Shown: positions 25,150-33,618 of the stretch, one piece after another | Layout: each line of letters opens with the position of its first letter | How positions within the stretch are numbered: the first letter of the stretch is position 1 | Source: Sinorhizobium sp. B11 | GTDB taxonomy: Bacteria > Pseudomonadota > Alphaproteobacteria > Rhizobiales > Rhizobiaceae | Direction of reading: 5' to 3' | DNA: 64,000 bases | NCBI GenBank assembly: GCA_039725955.1 | Contig: CP091034.1 | Span: 1,736,001-1,800,000 of the forward strand | Program-made: the position numbers and the translations under genes | The notes under the pieces: generated by a model | Database searches by the model: none | Told to the model about the DNA's origin: nothing | Seen by the model: the letters and a program-made list of their open reading frames with translations, nothing else

Positions 25150-26448
25150 ATGGACAATCTGGAGGCTGGTAAAGAGACCGGTTCCAAAAATGGCGCAAAC
25201 GCCGATCTTGCTGCCGTGCTGGCCGCTGGCCGGCAGAGCAGGGGCCGGCGCTGGCGCGGACGCCTGATCGCGCTGGTGCTCCTAATCCTCGCCGCAGCCG
25301 CTGCAGCCTATTTCTACACGGGCCGCAGCCGTTCCGAGATCAGCTACACGACCCAGCCTGTCAAGCGAGGCGATCTTACAGTGCTTGTCACTGCTACAGG
25401 TTCGGTCCAGCCGACCCAGCAAGTCGATATATCGAGCGAATTGTCGGGCACGATGCGTGAGGTCAATGTCGACTACAACAGCGCAGTGAAGGCAGGCGAT
25501 ATTCTGGCTGAACTCGATACGAACAAGCTGGAGGCAGACGTCAAGAGCTCGCGCGCCAAGCTCAACTCGGCAAAGGCAAATGTGGTCAAGGCGAATGCCG
25601 ATATGCAATCGGCCGCGACCTCGCTCGACCGCCTGAAGAGCCTCGTCAAGAGCAACGTCTCCACGCAGCAGAGCCTTGACGACGCGACCTATAAATATGA
25701 CTCGGCTGTCGCCGCCAAGGATATCAACGAGGCCGAGGTCCTGGCCTCGGAGGCGGACCTGCAGCTTGCCGAGGTCAATCTTGGCAAGGCGAAGATCGTC
25801 GCACCGATCGATGGCGTGATCCTGACCCGCTCGGTGGATCCGGGTGCGACCGTTGCTGCCTCGCTGTCGGCGCCCGTGCTTTTCACCATTGCCGGCGATC
25901 TCAAGAAGATGGAGCTGCAGGTGGATGTCGACGAAGCCGATGTCGGCCAGATCGCCGTCGGCCAGAAGGCAAAGTTCACAGTCGACGCCTATCCCGACCG
26001 CACCTTCCCGGCCGTCATCGAGCAGATCCGCTTTGCCTCTCAGGTGGTCAACAATGTCGTCACCTACAAGGCGGTGCTTTCGGTCGATAACGCCGACTTG
26101 CTTCTGCGCCCCGGCATGACGGCGACCTCCGATATCACCGTGGAAGCCGTAAAGGACACGCTGATGGTCCCGAACGCGGCCCTGCGTTACGCTCCGCCGC
26201 AGGCAGAAGGCCGTGGCGGCCGTGGTATCTTCAGCCTGTTCCGCCCGCCGCGTCCGCTCCGCAGCGGTGGTGGCGGTGATGCCAAACTGACCGGCACGCA
26301 GCGCCGGGTCTGGGTGCTGCGCAACGGCCATCCCGCAGCCGTCGTGATCCAGGTTGGCTCCTCGGATGGCCAGTTCACGCAGGTCACCTCGGGCGAGCTT
26401 ACCGAAAAGGATGCGATCATCACCGATACCGCGACGCGGACGAACTGA
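25150..26448 (+). CDS. MacA-like periplasmic adaptor (membrane fusion protein)
   Basis: A 432-residue adaptor with an N-terminal membrane anchor (about residues 40-57, LIALVLLILAAAAAAYFYTG). It is followed by a lipoyl/barrel-sandwich domain (VTATGSVQPTQQVDISSELSGTM), a helical hairpin rich in alanine and lysine (about 135-205) and a beta-barrel domain (KMELQVDVDEADVGQIAVGQKA). An unusual glycine/arginine-rich insert (GRGGRGIFSLFRPPRPLRSGGGG) lies near residues 355-380. It links the inner-membrane MacB-like pair downstream to an outer-membrane TolC-like channel, not encoded here. Substrates of MacAB-like systems include macrolides, lipopeptides and heme precursors. Confidence 0.88.
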   Translation: MDNLEAGKETGSKNGANADLAAVLAAGRQSRGRRWRGRLIALVLLILAAAAAAYFYTGRSRSEISYTTQPVKRGDLTVLVTATGSVQPTQQVDISSELSGTMREVNVDYNSAVKAGDILAELDTNKLEADVKSSRAKLNSAKANVVKANADMQSAATSLDRLKSLVKSNVSTQQSLDDATYKYDSAVAAKDINEAEVLASEADLQLAEVNLGKAKIVAPIDGVILTRSVDPGATVAASLSAPVLFTIAGDLKKMELQVDVDEADVGQIAVGQKAKFTVDAYPDRTFPAVIEQIRFASQVVNNVVTYKAVLSVDNADLLLRPGMTATSDITVEAVKDTLMVPNAALRYAPPQAEGRGGRGIFSLFRPPRPLRSGGGGDAKLTGTQRRVWVLRNGHPAAVVIQVGSSDGQFTQVTSGELTEKDAIITDTATRTN

Positions 26449-26457
26449 CGGGAGCCG

Positions 26458-27177
26458 ATGATGGAACGCCCGCCGCTTCTGGAATTCAGGCAGGTCTCGA
26501 AGATTTACGGCGAGGGTGCTGCGGCAATCCGCGCGCTCGACCACGTGGATCTTTCAATCCGCACCCATGAATTTGTCGCCATCATGGGACCGTCCGGTTC
26601 CGGCAAGTCGACGGCGATGAACATACTCGGCTGCCTCGATGTGCCGACCTCAGGCGACTATGTTTTCCAGGGCATTTCGACCGGCGGCTTTGACCGCAGC
26701 CAGCTGACGCTGCTGCGCCGGCATATGCTGGGTTTCGTCTTCCAGGGTTTCAATCTGCTGTCGCGCACCTCGGCGGTCGAGAATGTCGAATTGCCGCTGA
26801 TCTATCGCGGCATGGCGGTCGGCGAGCGGCGCAAGCGGGCGAGGCAAGCGCTCGGCCTCGTCGGCTTGTCGGGCAGGGAACATCACAAGACGCAGGAACT
26901 CTCCGGCGGCCAGCAGCAGCGTGTGGCAATCGCCCGCGCTATCGTCACCGAGCCAGCCTTGCTGCTCGCCGATGAGCCGACCGGCAACCTCGATACCAAG
27001 ACCAGCATCGAGATCATGGACCTGATGACGCGGCTGAACCGCGAACAGGGCATCACCATCGTCATGGTCACGCACGAGCCTGATATTGCTGCCTATGCAG
27101 GGCGCTTGTTGCGTTTCGTCGACGGCAAGCTGGAAACCGAAGTAGAGCATCAGCGGAGGGCGGAACATGTTCTTTGA
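26458..27177 (+). CDS. MacB/LolD-type ABC transporter ATPase
   Basis: A 239-residue ATPase with Walker A GPSGSGKST, signature LSGGQQQRV, Walker B LLLADEPTGNLD and H-loop VMVTHEPDIAAYA, typical of the MacB/LolD/FtsE group. Two adjacent ATG codons are available. The second (26461) is better spaced from GGGAG. It follows the adaptor gene by 9 bases and overlaps the permease gene by 11 bases. In E. coli MacB the ATPase and permease are fused. Here they are separate, as in YknYZ. Confidence 0.92.
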   Translation: MMERPPLLEFRQVSKIYGEGAAAIRALDHVDLSIRTHEFVAIMGPSGSGKSTAMNILGCLDVPTSGDYVFQGISTGGFDRSQLTLLRRHMLGFVFQGFNLLSRTSAVENVELPLIYRGMAVGERRKRARQALGLVGLSGREHHKTQELSGGQQQRVAIARAIVTEPALLLADEPTGNLDTKTSIEIMDLMTRLNREQGITIVMVTHEPDIAAYAGRLLRFVDGKLETEVEHQRRAEHVL

Positions 27178-28369
27178 AACGCTGAAGCTCGCGCTTCGCG
27201 CAATCAGCCGCAATTTGCTGCGCTCCTTCCTCACCGTACTCGGCGTGGTCATCGGCGTTGCCGCCGTCATCGCGCTCGTCACGATCGGCAACGGCACGAC
27301 GGCGCAGGTTTCGACCGAGCTGTCACGTCTCGGCACCAACATGCTCTTCGTGCGTCCCGGTCAGTTCGGACCCGGCCGTGCCAGTTCCGAGGCGCGGCGC
27401 TTCACGCTGAAGGATGTCGAGGCGATCCGCGATCAGGTTCCGGGTCTCCGAGCGGTTGCGCCCTCCAACCAGTCGACGGCAACCGTCATTTTCGGCGGCC
27501 AGAACCATTCAACCACGGTCTATGGCACGACCAACGACTATTTCATCGCACAGGACTGGGATCTGGCGCTTGGCCGCAATTTCACGCCGGCAGAAGAGCG
27601 CGGCCAGTCGCGCTGCATCATCGGCGAGACCGTGCGCGAGCAGCTTTTCGGGGCTGCGGATCCGACCGGCCAGCTGATCCGTGTCGGCAAGGTTTCCTGC
27701 CCGGTTATCGGCGTCCTGGCAAAGCGCGGCCAGTCCGGCATGGGCAACGACCAGGATGATGCCGTCATCATGCCGGTCAAGGTCTTCCAGCGCCGCATCA
27801 GCGGCACCTCCAATGTGCCGACGATCCTCATCTCGGCGCGAGACGGCGTCTCTACCTCAAAGGTGCAGGCCGATGTCGAGAACCTGCTGCGTGAACGCCG
27901 CAAGATCATTCCTGGCCGTCAGGACGATTTCAACGTCAATGACATGACGCAGATCGCCGAAGCCATGACCGGAACCACTACGCTGCTGACGGGTCTGCTT
28001 GGAGCGGTCGCCGCCGTCAGCTTGCTTGTTGGCGGCATCGGCATCATGAACATCATGCTGGTATCGGTGACGGAGCGCACCCGCGAGATCGGTATCCGCC
28101 TTGCGATCGGCGCGCTTGAAAACCAGGTGCTGACACAATTCCTTGTCGAGGCTGTCGCCTTGTCACTCTTCGGCGGCATAGCGGGCATCATGCTCGGCCT
28201 GACGCTTGCCTACGGTACGGTCAGCTTCCTCAATGTACCCTTCGTAGTCAGTCCGCTCATCATCTTCATTGCCTTCGTCTTCTCGGCGGCTATCGGCATG
28301 ATTTTCGGCTTTTTTCCGGCGAGACGCGCAGCCCAGCTCAATCCCATCGAGGCATTGCGCCACGAGTAG
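27167..28369 (+). CDS. MacB-type ABC transporter permease (FtsX fold)
   Basis: A 400-residue permease with one N-terminal helix, a large periplasmic MacB_PCD domain (about residues 50-260) and three C-terminal helices of the FtsX type. The C-terminal segment shows GGIGIMNIMLVSVTERTREIGIRLAIGA, a family hallmark, and ends ARRAAQLNPIEALRHE. These proteins work by mechanotransmission from ATPase to adaptor rather than by moving substrate across the inner membrane. It is the last gene of the three-gene efflux operon. Confidence 0.92.
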   Translation: MFFETLKLALRAISRNLLRSFLTVLGVVIGVAAVIALVTIGNGTTAQVSTELSRLGTNMLFVRPGQFGPGRASSEARRFTLKDVEAIRDQVPGLRAVAPSNQSTATVIFGGQNHSTTVYGTTNDYFIAQDWDLALGRNFTPAEERGQSRCIIGETVREQLFGAADPTGQLIRVGKVSCPVIGVLAKRGQSGMGNDQDDAVIMPVKVFQRRISGTSNVPTILISARDGVSTSKVQADVENLLRERRKIIPGRQDDFNVNDMTQIAEAMTGTTTLLTGLLGAVAAVSLLVGGIGIMNIMLVSVTERTREIGIRLAIGALENQVLTQFLVEAVALSLFGGIAGIMLGLTLAYGTVSFLNVPFVVSPLIIFIAFVFSAAIGMIFGFFPARRAAQLNPIEALRHE

Positions 28370-28398
28370 AGAGAATGCTCTCGCGCACGGCATGGCTT

Positions 28399-28408
28399 TG
28401 ATATATCA
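28399..28408. promoter_or_regulatory. Operator half of a twin palindrome (TTGATATATCAG), copy 1
   Basis: TGATATATCA, a perfect 10-base palindrome within TTGATATATCAG, 64 bases before the GntR gene start. A second identical copy lies 46 bases further on. The geometry and symmetry match GntR/FCD operators, so autoregulation by the adjacent regulator is likely, though unproven. Confidence 0.6.
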
Positions 28409-28444
28409 GGATAACTTGTCTTCGGCATTCAACCGTGCCAGTAT

Positions 28445-28454
28445 TGATATATCA
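28445..28454. promoter_or_regulatory. Operator half of a twin palindrome (TTGATATATCAG), copy 2
   Basis: The second identical TGATATATCA palindrome, 18 bases before the GntR start codon. It is placed so that bound protein would block transcription or translation initiation. Both copies share the flanking T and G, giving the 12-base unit TTGATATATCAG. Confidence 0.6.
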
Positions 28455-28471
28455 GCCTCGGATTCGCCCGC

Positions 28472-29086
28472 ATGCAGGAATCGCTAAGCCATCTCGCCTA
28501 TCTGGCGCTGGAGCACGCTATCGTGACGCTGGCTTTGGCACCGGGTGCGCTGGTGACCGAAAAGCAGCTTATCGATCTTGCTGGCCATGGCCGCACGCCG
28601 GTGCGGGAGGCAATCCAGAAGCTTGCCTGGCAGGGGCTGATACTGGTCAAGCCGCGTGTCGGTCTGCAGATTGCTGAAATTCATGCTGAAGACCACGCCA
28701 ATGTCATGCAGGTGCGCCGCAAGCTGGAGCCGGTTGCTGCGGCTCTAGTGGCAGATACGGCCAACGAGGAGCAGAGGGGACGGCTTGTCGCCTGCGCGCT
28801 GGCGATGGAGGAATGCGCCGTCCGCGGCGATCTCGCGGGCTTCTTCGCCGCCGACAAGGCCTTTGACGAGATCCTTGAGGACGCTTGTCCGAACAGTTTC
28901 ATGATCGCCGCATTGGGGCCGGTCCAGACCCATTCCCGCCGTCTTTGGTATTCGACCGCCAATCCGGAACGGATGGATCGCTCGATCTCCCTGCATGTTA
29001 CGGTCATCAAGGCCATTCATCAGGGTGAGGCCGAGCAGGCGCGCGAGGCCATGGCCGACCTCATCGATTATCTGAGCCAGAAATAG
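28472..29086 (+). CDS. GntR family transcriptional regulator (FCD type)
   Basis: A 204-residue regulator. The N-terminal winged helix spans about residues 5-65 and includes VTEKQLIDLAGHGRTPVREAIQKLAWQGLI, typical of GntR proteins. The C-terminal all-helical FCD ligand-binding domain (about 75-200) contains the RRKLEPVAAALVADTANE helix and the HVTVIKAIHQGEAEQAREAMADLI ending. FCD regulators usually sense small carboxylic acids or sugar acids and control adjacent catabolic genes. None is adjacent on this strand, so its targets are unclear. Two matching palindromes lie upstream. Confidence 0.88.
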   Translation: MQESLSHLAYLALEHAIVTLALAPGALVTEKQLIDLAGHGRTPVREAIQKLAWQGLILVKPRVGLQIAEIHAEDHANVMQVRRKLEPVAAALVADTANEEQRGRLVACALAMEECAVRGDLAGFFAADKAFDEILEDACPNSFMIAALGPVQTHSRRLWYSTANPERMDRSISLHVTVIKAIHQGEAEQAREAMADLIDYLSQK

Positions 29087-29087
29087 A

Positions 29088-29111
29088 AACGGCCCCGTTT
29101 CCGGAGCCGTT
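29088..29111. terminator. Bidirectional hairpin between gntR and fpr
   Basis: AACGGCCCCG (29088-29097) pairs with CGGAGCCGTT (29102-29111) with one mismatch around a TTTC loop. It sits between two convergent genes and starts immediately after the gntR stop. No long T-run is present on either side. Confidence 0.55.
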
Positions 29112-29134
29112 GCATGTGGAGCGGGATTACAGCC

Positions 29135-29947
29135 TCAGCCGACGAACGCGCGTTCAATCACGAATTCGGCGGGCTTGCTGTTGGCGCCCTCGTCGAGGCC
29201 GGCCTTTTCCAGAAGCTCCTTGGTGTCCTTCAGCATGGCGGAAGAACCGCAGATCATGCCGCGGTCAATAGCCGGATCGATCGGCGGAACGCCGAGATCG
29301 GTGAAGAGCTTGCCGGAGGAAATCAGGTCGGTGATGCGGCCGCGATATTCGAAATCCTCGCGGGTGACGGTCGCATAATGGCGCAGCTTGTCGCCGACGA
29401 CTTCCTGGAGGAGTTCGTCATTCTGGATCTCATGGACGAGGTCGAAGCCATATTTCAGCTCGGAAATCTCGCGCGCCGTATGGGTGAGGATGACCTCGTC
29501 GAACTTCTCGTAGGTCTCCGGATCGCGGATGAGGCTCGCGAAAGGTGCGATGCCCGTGCCGGTCGAGAACATGTAGAGGCGCTTGCCGGGGGTCAGCGCA
29601 TCGAGAACAAGCGTGCCTGTCGGCTTCTTGCGCATCAGCACCTGGTCGCCCGGCTTGATGAGCTGCAGATGCGAGGTCAGCGGGCCATCCGGCACCTTGA
29701 TGGAGAAGAATTCCAGTTCTTCTGCCCAGGCCGGGCTTGCGATCGAATAGGCGCGGAAAACCGGCTTGCCTTCGACCATAAGGCCGATCATCGCAAACTC
29801 GCCCGAACGGAAACGGAAGCCGTCTGGCCGGGTCATCGTGAAGCGGAAGAGCCGGTCGGTATAATGCGTAACGCTCAGCACCGTCTCGGCATAAACGCCG
29901 GCGGGGATGGCGGAAGCGAATTCTTCGGTCTTTGCGGGTGCGTTCAT
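29135..29947 (-). CDS. fpr: Ferredoxin--NADP reductase
   Basis: A 270-residue FAD enzyme of the bacterial FPR class that moves electrons between NADPH and ferredoxin or flavodoxin, supporting oxidative stress defence and iron-sulfur chemistry. The FAD-binding motif is RAYSIAS, the NADP motif is STGTGIAPFASLIRDPETYEKFDEVILTH, and the protein ends in ERAFVG, as expected for this class. The start at 29947 (MNAPAKTEEFASAIPAGVYAETV) matches the family length. The frame is open for 54 more codons upstream but that segment is not expected in FPRs. It lies divergent to pcs. Confidence 0.93.
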   Translation of the reverse strand: MNAPAKTEEFASAIPAGVYAETVLSVTHYTDRLFRFTMTRPDGFRFRSGEFAMIGLMVEGKPVFRAYSIASPAWAEELEFFSIKVPDGPLTSHLQLIKPGDQVLMRKKPTGTLVLDALTPGKRLYMFSTGTGIAPFASLIRDPETYEKFDEVILTHTAREISELKYGFDLVHEIQNDELLQEVVGDKLRHYATVTREDFEYRGRITDLISSGKLFTDLGVPPIDPAIDRGMICGSSAMLKDTKELLEKAGLDEGANSKPAEFVIERAFVG

Positions 29948-30292
29948 TTCGATATCGGACTCGTCGTTCGCAAGAAGATCATCACATGCGAGGCAGATAT
30001 TACAAAACCCCGTTGAATTAAAGGCAATCCATTCCATCGCATGGCTGGGGAGCGAAATATGCATGTCATTGTCAGGAATCAGTGCTGTGGTGAACTGTCG
30101 CTTTTGCACTGGCTAAGCTATTCAAAGGATGCATATTAAAGCATGTCTCGCAAAACAGTTCGGCGGTTTTGCGCTAAGGACACGCGGCAAGTAAAAACAT
30201 AGAGCGTGGCGAGCGATCCGAAAAATCGTCACATGCTTCAATAAAAACGACGCCCACCGCGACGCGGGCGCGACAGGTGGTTACGGGGGAAC
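29948..30292. other. Divergent intergenic region between fpr and pcs
   Basis: A 345-base region carrying both promoters. It holds the palindromic element at 30141-30185 described separately and an A/T-rich stretch around 30190-30250. An in-frame upstream extension of fpr covers 29948-30109, including the segment FCNICLACDDLL, which I do not accept as coding. No RNA gene was recognised. Confidence 0.45.
30141..30185. repeat. Rhizobial-type intergenic palindromic element, copy A
   Basis: The core is CGCAAAAC (30149-30156) and GTTTTGCG (30166-30173) around AGTTCGGCG, with outer partly paired GCATGTC and GGACACGC arms. This matches the kind of short palindrome scattered between genes in Rhizobium and Agrobacterium. 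A second, better conserved member is at 56131-56164 in this window. Confidence 0.55.
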
Positions 30293-31018
30293 ATGAAAAT
30301 CTTCAACTATAAGCGCGTTCCATACGCGGAAATGCGCGCATTTTCCGTCCATATTCTGACGGCCTCCGGTTCCTTTCTCGCATTTCTTGGCGTGGTGGCG
30401 GCTGCCGAGCACCGCTTCGTCGATATGTTCTGGTGGCTGGGTCTGGCCCTTCTTGTCGATGGCATTGACGGCCCGATCGCCCGCAAGGTGCGCGTCAAGG
30501 AAGTGCTGCCCAACTGGTCGGGTGATACGCTCGACAATATTATCGATTACGTGACCTATGTGCTGTTGCCGGCCTTTGCTCTCTATCAGAGCGGCATGAT
30601 CGGCGAGCCCTGGTCCTTCGTCGCCGCCGGCATGATCGTCGTTTCGAGCGCCATCTATTATGCCGATATGGGCATGAAGACCGAGGAATATTTCTTCTCG
30701 GGCTTCCCTGTCGTCTGGAACATGGTCATCTTCACACTCTTTGTCATGCACGCGAGCGAGATGACGGCCTTTATCGTCGTCACCGTTTCGGTGGTCCTTA
30801 CCTTCCTGCCGATCAACTTCCTGCATCCAGTGCGCGTCCAGCGGCTGCGCCCGTTGAACCTCGGCATCTTCCTGCTCTGGTCGGCACTCGGCGCCTATTC
30901 GCTGCTGAAGCATTTCGATATGCCGCAATGGGCAGTCGTTCTCTTCATCGTGAGCGGCATCTACCTTTACGTCATCGGCGGTGTGCTCCAATTCTTCCCT
31001 GCGCTCGGACGCAAGTGA
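30293..31018 (+). CDS. pcs: Phosphatidylcholine synthase
   Basis: A 241-residue inner-membrane CDP-alcohol phosphotransferase that condenses choline with CDP-diacylglycerol to make phosphatidylcholine in one step, a route known from rhizobia and other host-associated bacteria. The modified family motif is clear: D59-G60-x2-A63-R64-x12-G77-x3-D81-x3-D85. Around eight hydrophobic helices are predicted. Choline is usually host-derived, and phosphatidylcholine is needed for effective symbiosis. The ATG has GGGGGA upstream. The quinone oxidoreductase gene starts 11 bases after the stop, so co-transcription is possible. Confidence 0.95.
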   Translation: MKIFNYKRVPYAEMRAFSVHILTASGSFLAFLGVVAAAEHRFVDMFWWLGLALLVDGIDGPIARKVRVKEVLPNWSGDTLDNIIDYVTYVLLPAFALYQSGMIGEPWSFVAAGMIVVSSAIYYADMGMKTEEYFFSGFPVVWNMVIFTLFVMHASEMTAFIVVTVSVVLTFLPINFLHPVRVQRLRPLNLGIFLLWSALGAYSLLKHFDMPQWAVVLFIVSGIYLYVIGGVLQFFPALGRK

Positions 31019-31029
31019 GGTAAACGGCG

Positions 31030-32010
31030 ATGGCAATGACGAAGGCGGTTTCTTTTTCCAAAAATGGCGGACCTGAAGTTTTCGAATATGTCGATATCGA
31101 TCTGCCGCCGCCTTCCCAAGGTCAGGTGCAGATCCGCCAGGAAGCGATCGGCCTGAATTTCATCGACGTCTATTTCCGCGACGGCACCTACAAGGCTCCG
31201 CATCTGCCCTTTGTGACCGGCAAGGAAGCTGCCGGCATCGTGACATCAGTCGGTCCCGGCGTGACTGATTTTGCCGTGGGCGACCGCGTTGCTTATGCGG
31301 GCTCTGATGGCGCCTATAGCGCAGAGCGCAACATCGAGACGAAACATCTGGTGAAGGTGCCCGACGGCGTCAGCCTGGAAACAGCAGCCGCCATGATGCT
31401 GAAGGGTATGACGGCAGAGTATCTGCTCAACCGTACGTTCAAGGTCGGCCCTGAAACCGTGCTGCTCTTCCATGCCGCAGCCGGCGGCGTCGGCCTCATC
31501 GCCGGCCAGTGGGCAAAGGCGCTCGGCGCAACCGTCATCGGCACGGCAGGCTCCGCCGACAAGGTCCAGCTGGCGCTCGAACATGGCTATGATCATGTCA
31601 TCAATTACAAGACCGAGAACTTCGCAGAACGCGTGCGGGAGATCACCGGGGGCAAGGGCGTCGACGTGGTTTATGACTCGATCGGCCGAGACACATTCCC
31701 ACAATCACTGGATTGCCTGAAGCCACGCGGCCTCTTCGCATCGTTTGGTCAATCTTCGGGCGCGATCGAGAATTTTACCATGGCGCACCTCGCCCAAAGA
31801 GGCTCTCTCTATGCCACGCGCCCGACGCTCTTCACTTATATTGCCTCGCGTCAGGAACTGACCGATTGTGCAAACAATCTATTTGATGTTGTGCAGAGCA
31901 ACAAAGTGCGTATCAATATCAACCAAACCTATCCGCTGCGTGAGGTTGGGCGGGCGCACGCGGATCTGGAAACAAGAAAAACAACCGGAACGACGCTGCT
32001 GATTCCATGA
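31030..32010 (+). CDS. NADPH:quinone oxidoreductase family protein
   Basis: A 326-residue medium-chain dehydrogenase/reductase of the zeta-crystallin (QOR) type, which lacks the structural zinc. The nucleotide-binding motif is AAAGGVGLIAGQWAKALGATVIGTAGSADK, and the substrate region has GLNFIDVYFRDGTYKAPHLPF. It reduces quinones or other electrophiles with NADPH. A second ATG two codons in (31036) is an equally possible start. It lies between pcs and the BMP-type importer and may be the second gene of the pcs unit. Confidence 0.88.
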   Translation: MAMTKAVSFSKNGGPEVFEYVDIDLPPPSQGQVQIRQEAIGLNFIDVYFRDGTYKAPHLPFVTGKEAAGIVTSVGPGVTDFAVGDRVAYAGSDGAYSAERNIETKHLVKVPDGVSLETAAAMMLKGMTAEYLLNRTFKVGPETVLLFHAAAGGVGLIAGQWAKALGATVIGTAGSADKVQLALEHGYDHVINYKTENFAERVREITGGKGVDVVYDSIGRDTFPQSLDCLKPRGLFASFGQSSGAIENFTMAHLAQRGSLYATRPTLFTYIASRQELTDCANNLFDVVQSNKVRININQTYPLREVGRAHADLETRKTTGTTLLIP

Positions 32011-32049
32011 GATCCAAAAGGACCGGTCGGCAGAAGAAATGAGGGGAAC

Positions 32050-33618
32050 GTGTCGCCATTGAATGTGCCGGCTTCCGGCGCGTTGTTATCGGTGCAAAAG
32101 CTGACGAAATTCTTCGGTAGCTTTGCCGCCTGCAATGAAATCGATCTCGATATAGCGCCGGGCGAAATTCATGCGCTCCTCGGCGAAAATGGCGCAGGCA
32201 AATCCACGCTGGTCAAGATGCTCTTCGGCGTTCTGGAACCGACGGATGGGCATATCCTCTGGGAGGGAGCGCCGGTTGCGATCACCTCGCCGGGCGAGGC
32301 CCGCAAGCTCGGCATCGGCATGGTCTTCCAGCATTTTTCGCTGTTCGAGGCGCTGACCGTTGCCGAAAATATCGCGCTTTCGCTTGATGACAGCATTCCG
32401 ATCGGCAGGATCGCCGAAGAGGCGAGGGCGCTGTCTGCGGCCTATGGCCTCCCGCTCGATCCGCATGCGCATGTCGCCGATCTCTCGGTCGGCGAGCGTC
32501 AGCGCATCGAAATCGTCCGCGCGCTCTTGCAGAACCCGAAGCTCATCATCCTCGATGAACCGACATCGGTGCTGACACCGCAGGAGGCCGACAAGCTCTT
32601 CGAAACACTTTTCAAGCTGCGTGCCGAGGGGCGCTCCGTTCTCTATATCAGCCACCGCCTGGAAGAGGTGCAGCGTATTTGCGATCGCGCCACCGTGCTC
32701 CGCCACGGTCGTGTGACCGGCGCCTGCGATCCGAAGCAGGAAACGCCCGCCTCTCTCGCCCGGATGATGGTCGGCAGTGAGGTGGCGGCTGTGACCCATC
32801 CCGAGCGTAGCGATAAGGGCGAGGTGCAACTCGCCGTTTCGAGCCTTTCCGTTGCAGCGCGCACGCCCTTTGCCATGCCGCTGCGCGATGTCTCCATGAG
32901 CGTGCGATCGGGCGAAATCCTGGCGATCGCCGGTGTCGCTGGTAACGGGCAGAGTGAGCTGTTCGATGCGCTGTCCGGCGAATATCCTGTGTCGTCGGCC
33001 GAAGCGATCGTGATCCGCAAGAAGCCGGTCGGAACGCAGGGAATCACGGCCCGCCGCCTGCTTGGCGCCGGTTTCGTGCCGGAAGAGCGGCATGGTCATG
33101 CGGCGGTGTCGGCCATGAAGCTCTCTGACAATCTGGTGCTGGCCCGCAGCCAGTCGGACCGAAAGGCCTTTCTCGGTGTCCTCGGCATTATCAGGCAGGG
33201 CGCGGTGAAATCCGCCGCACGGCGCATTTCAGAGGCCATGGACGTGCGCAAGAGCGGCGATGATCCCGCCGCGGGCTCACTCTCCGGCGGCAATCTGCAG
33301 AAATTCATCGTCGGCCGCGAACTCGACCGCCAGCCGGCTGTGCTGGTCGTCAACCAGCCGACCTGGGGTGTGGATGCCGGTGCTGCAAGCCGCATCCGTC
33401 AGGCGCTTGTGGACCTGGCAAAAGCGGGCTCCGCCGTCGTCGTCATCAGCCAGGATCTCGACGAAATCTTCGAGGTGGCGACAGATATCGCCGTCATCTC
33501 CGAGGGACGGCTTTCAAAACCCTATGCGGCAGGTGAACTCACGCGCGAGAAGATTGGCTTGCTGATGGGCGGCCTGCATGAAGGCAAGCATGCCGCGGAG
33601 GCCGCTGATGCGCATTGA
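32050..33618 (+). CDS. BMP-type ABC transporter ATPase (nucleoside importer, two ABC domains)
   Basis: A 522-residue double ABC protein. The first domain has intact Walker A GENGAGKST, signature LSVGERQRI and Walker B LIILDEPTSV. The second has a degenerate Walker A (GVAGNGQSEL) and LSGGNLQKF, as normal for the YufO/RbsA group. The start is GTG at 32050, behind GAGGGGA. It belongs to a four-gene operon with two permeases and a BMP/PnrA-family binding protein, organised like yufNOPQ/nupABC nucleoside importers. It overlaps the following permease gene by 11 bases. Confidence 0.9.
   Translation: MSPLNVPASGALLSVQKLTKFFGSFAACNEIDLDIAPGEIHALLGENGAGKSTLVKMLFGVLEPTDGHILWEGAPVAITSPGEARKLGIGMVFQHFSLFEALTVAENIALSLDDSIPIGRIAEEARALSAAYGLPLDPHAHVADLSVGERQRIEIVRALLQNPKLIILDEPTSVLTPQEADKLFETLFKLRAEGRSVLYISHRLEEVQRICDRATVLRHGRVTGACDPKQETPASLARMMVGSEVAAVTHPERSDKGEVQLAVSSLSVAARTPFAMPLRDVSMSVRSGEILAIAGVAGNGQSELFDALSGEYPVSSAEAIVIRKKPVGTQGITARRLLGAGFVPEERHGHAAVSAMKLSDNLVLARSQSDRKAFLGVLGIIRQGAVKSAARRISEAMDVRKSGDDPAAGSLSGGNLQKFIVGRELDRQPAVLVVNQPTWGVDAGAASRIRQALVDLAKAGSAVVVISQDLDEIFEVATDIAVISEGRLSKPYAAGELTREKIGLLMGGLHEGKHAAEAADAH

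Noticed and set aside
29948..30109. N-terminal extension of fpr with FCNICLACDD
   Set aside because: The cysteine spacing caught the eye, but FPR enzymes of this class begin at MNAPAKTEE, and the extension has no separate ribosome-binding site or known cofactor motif.
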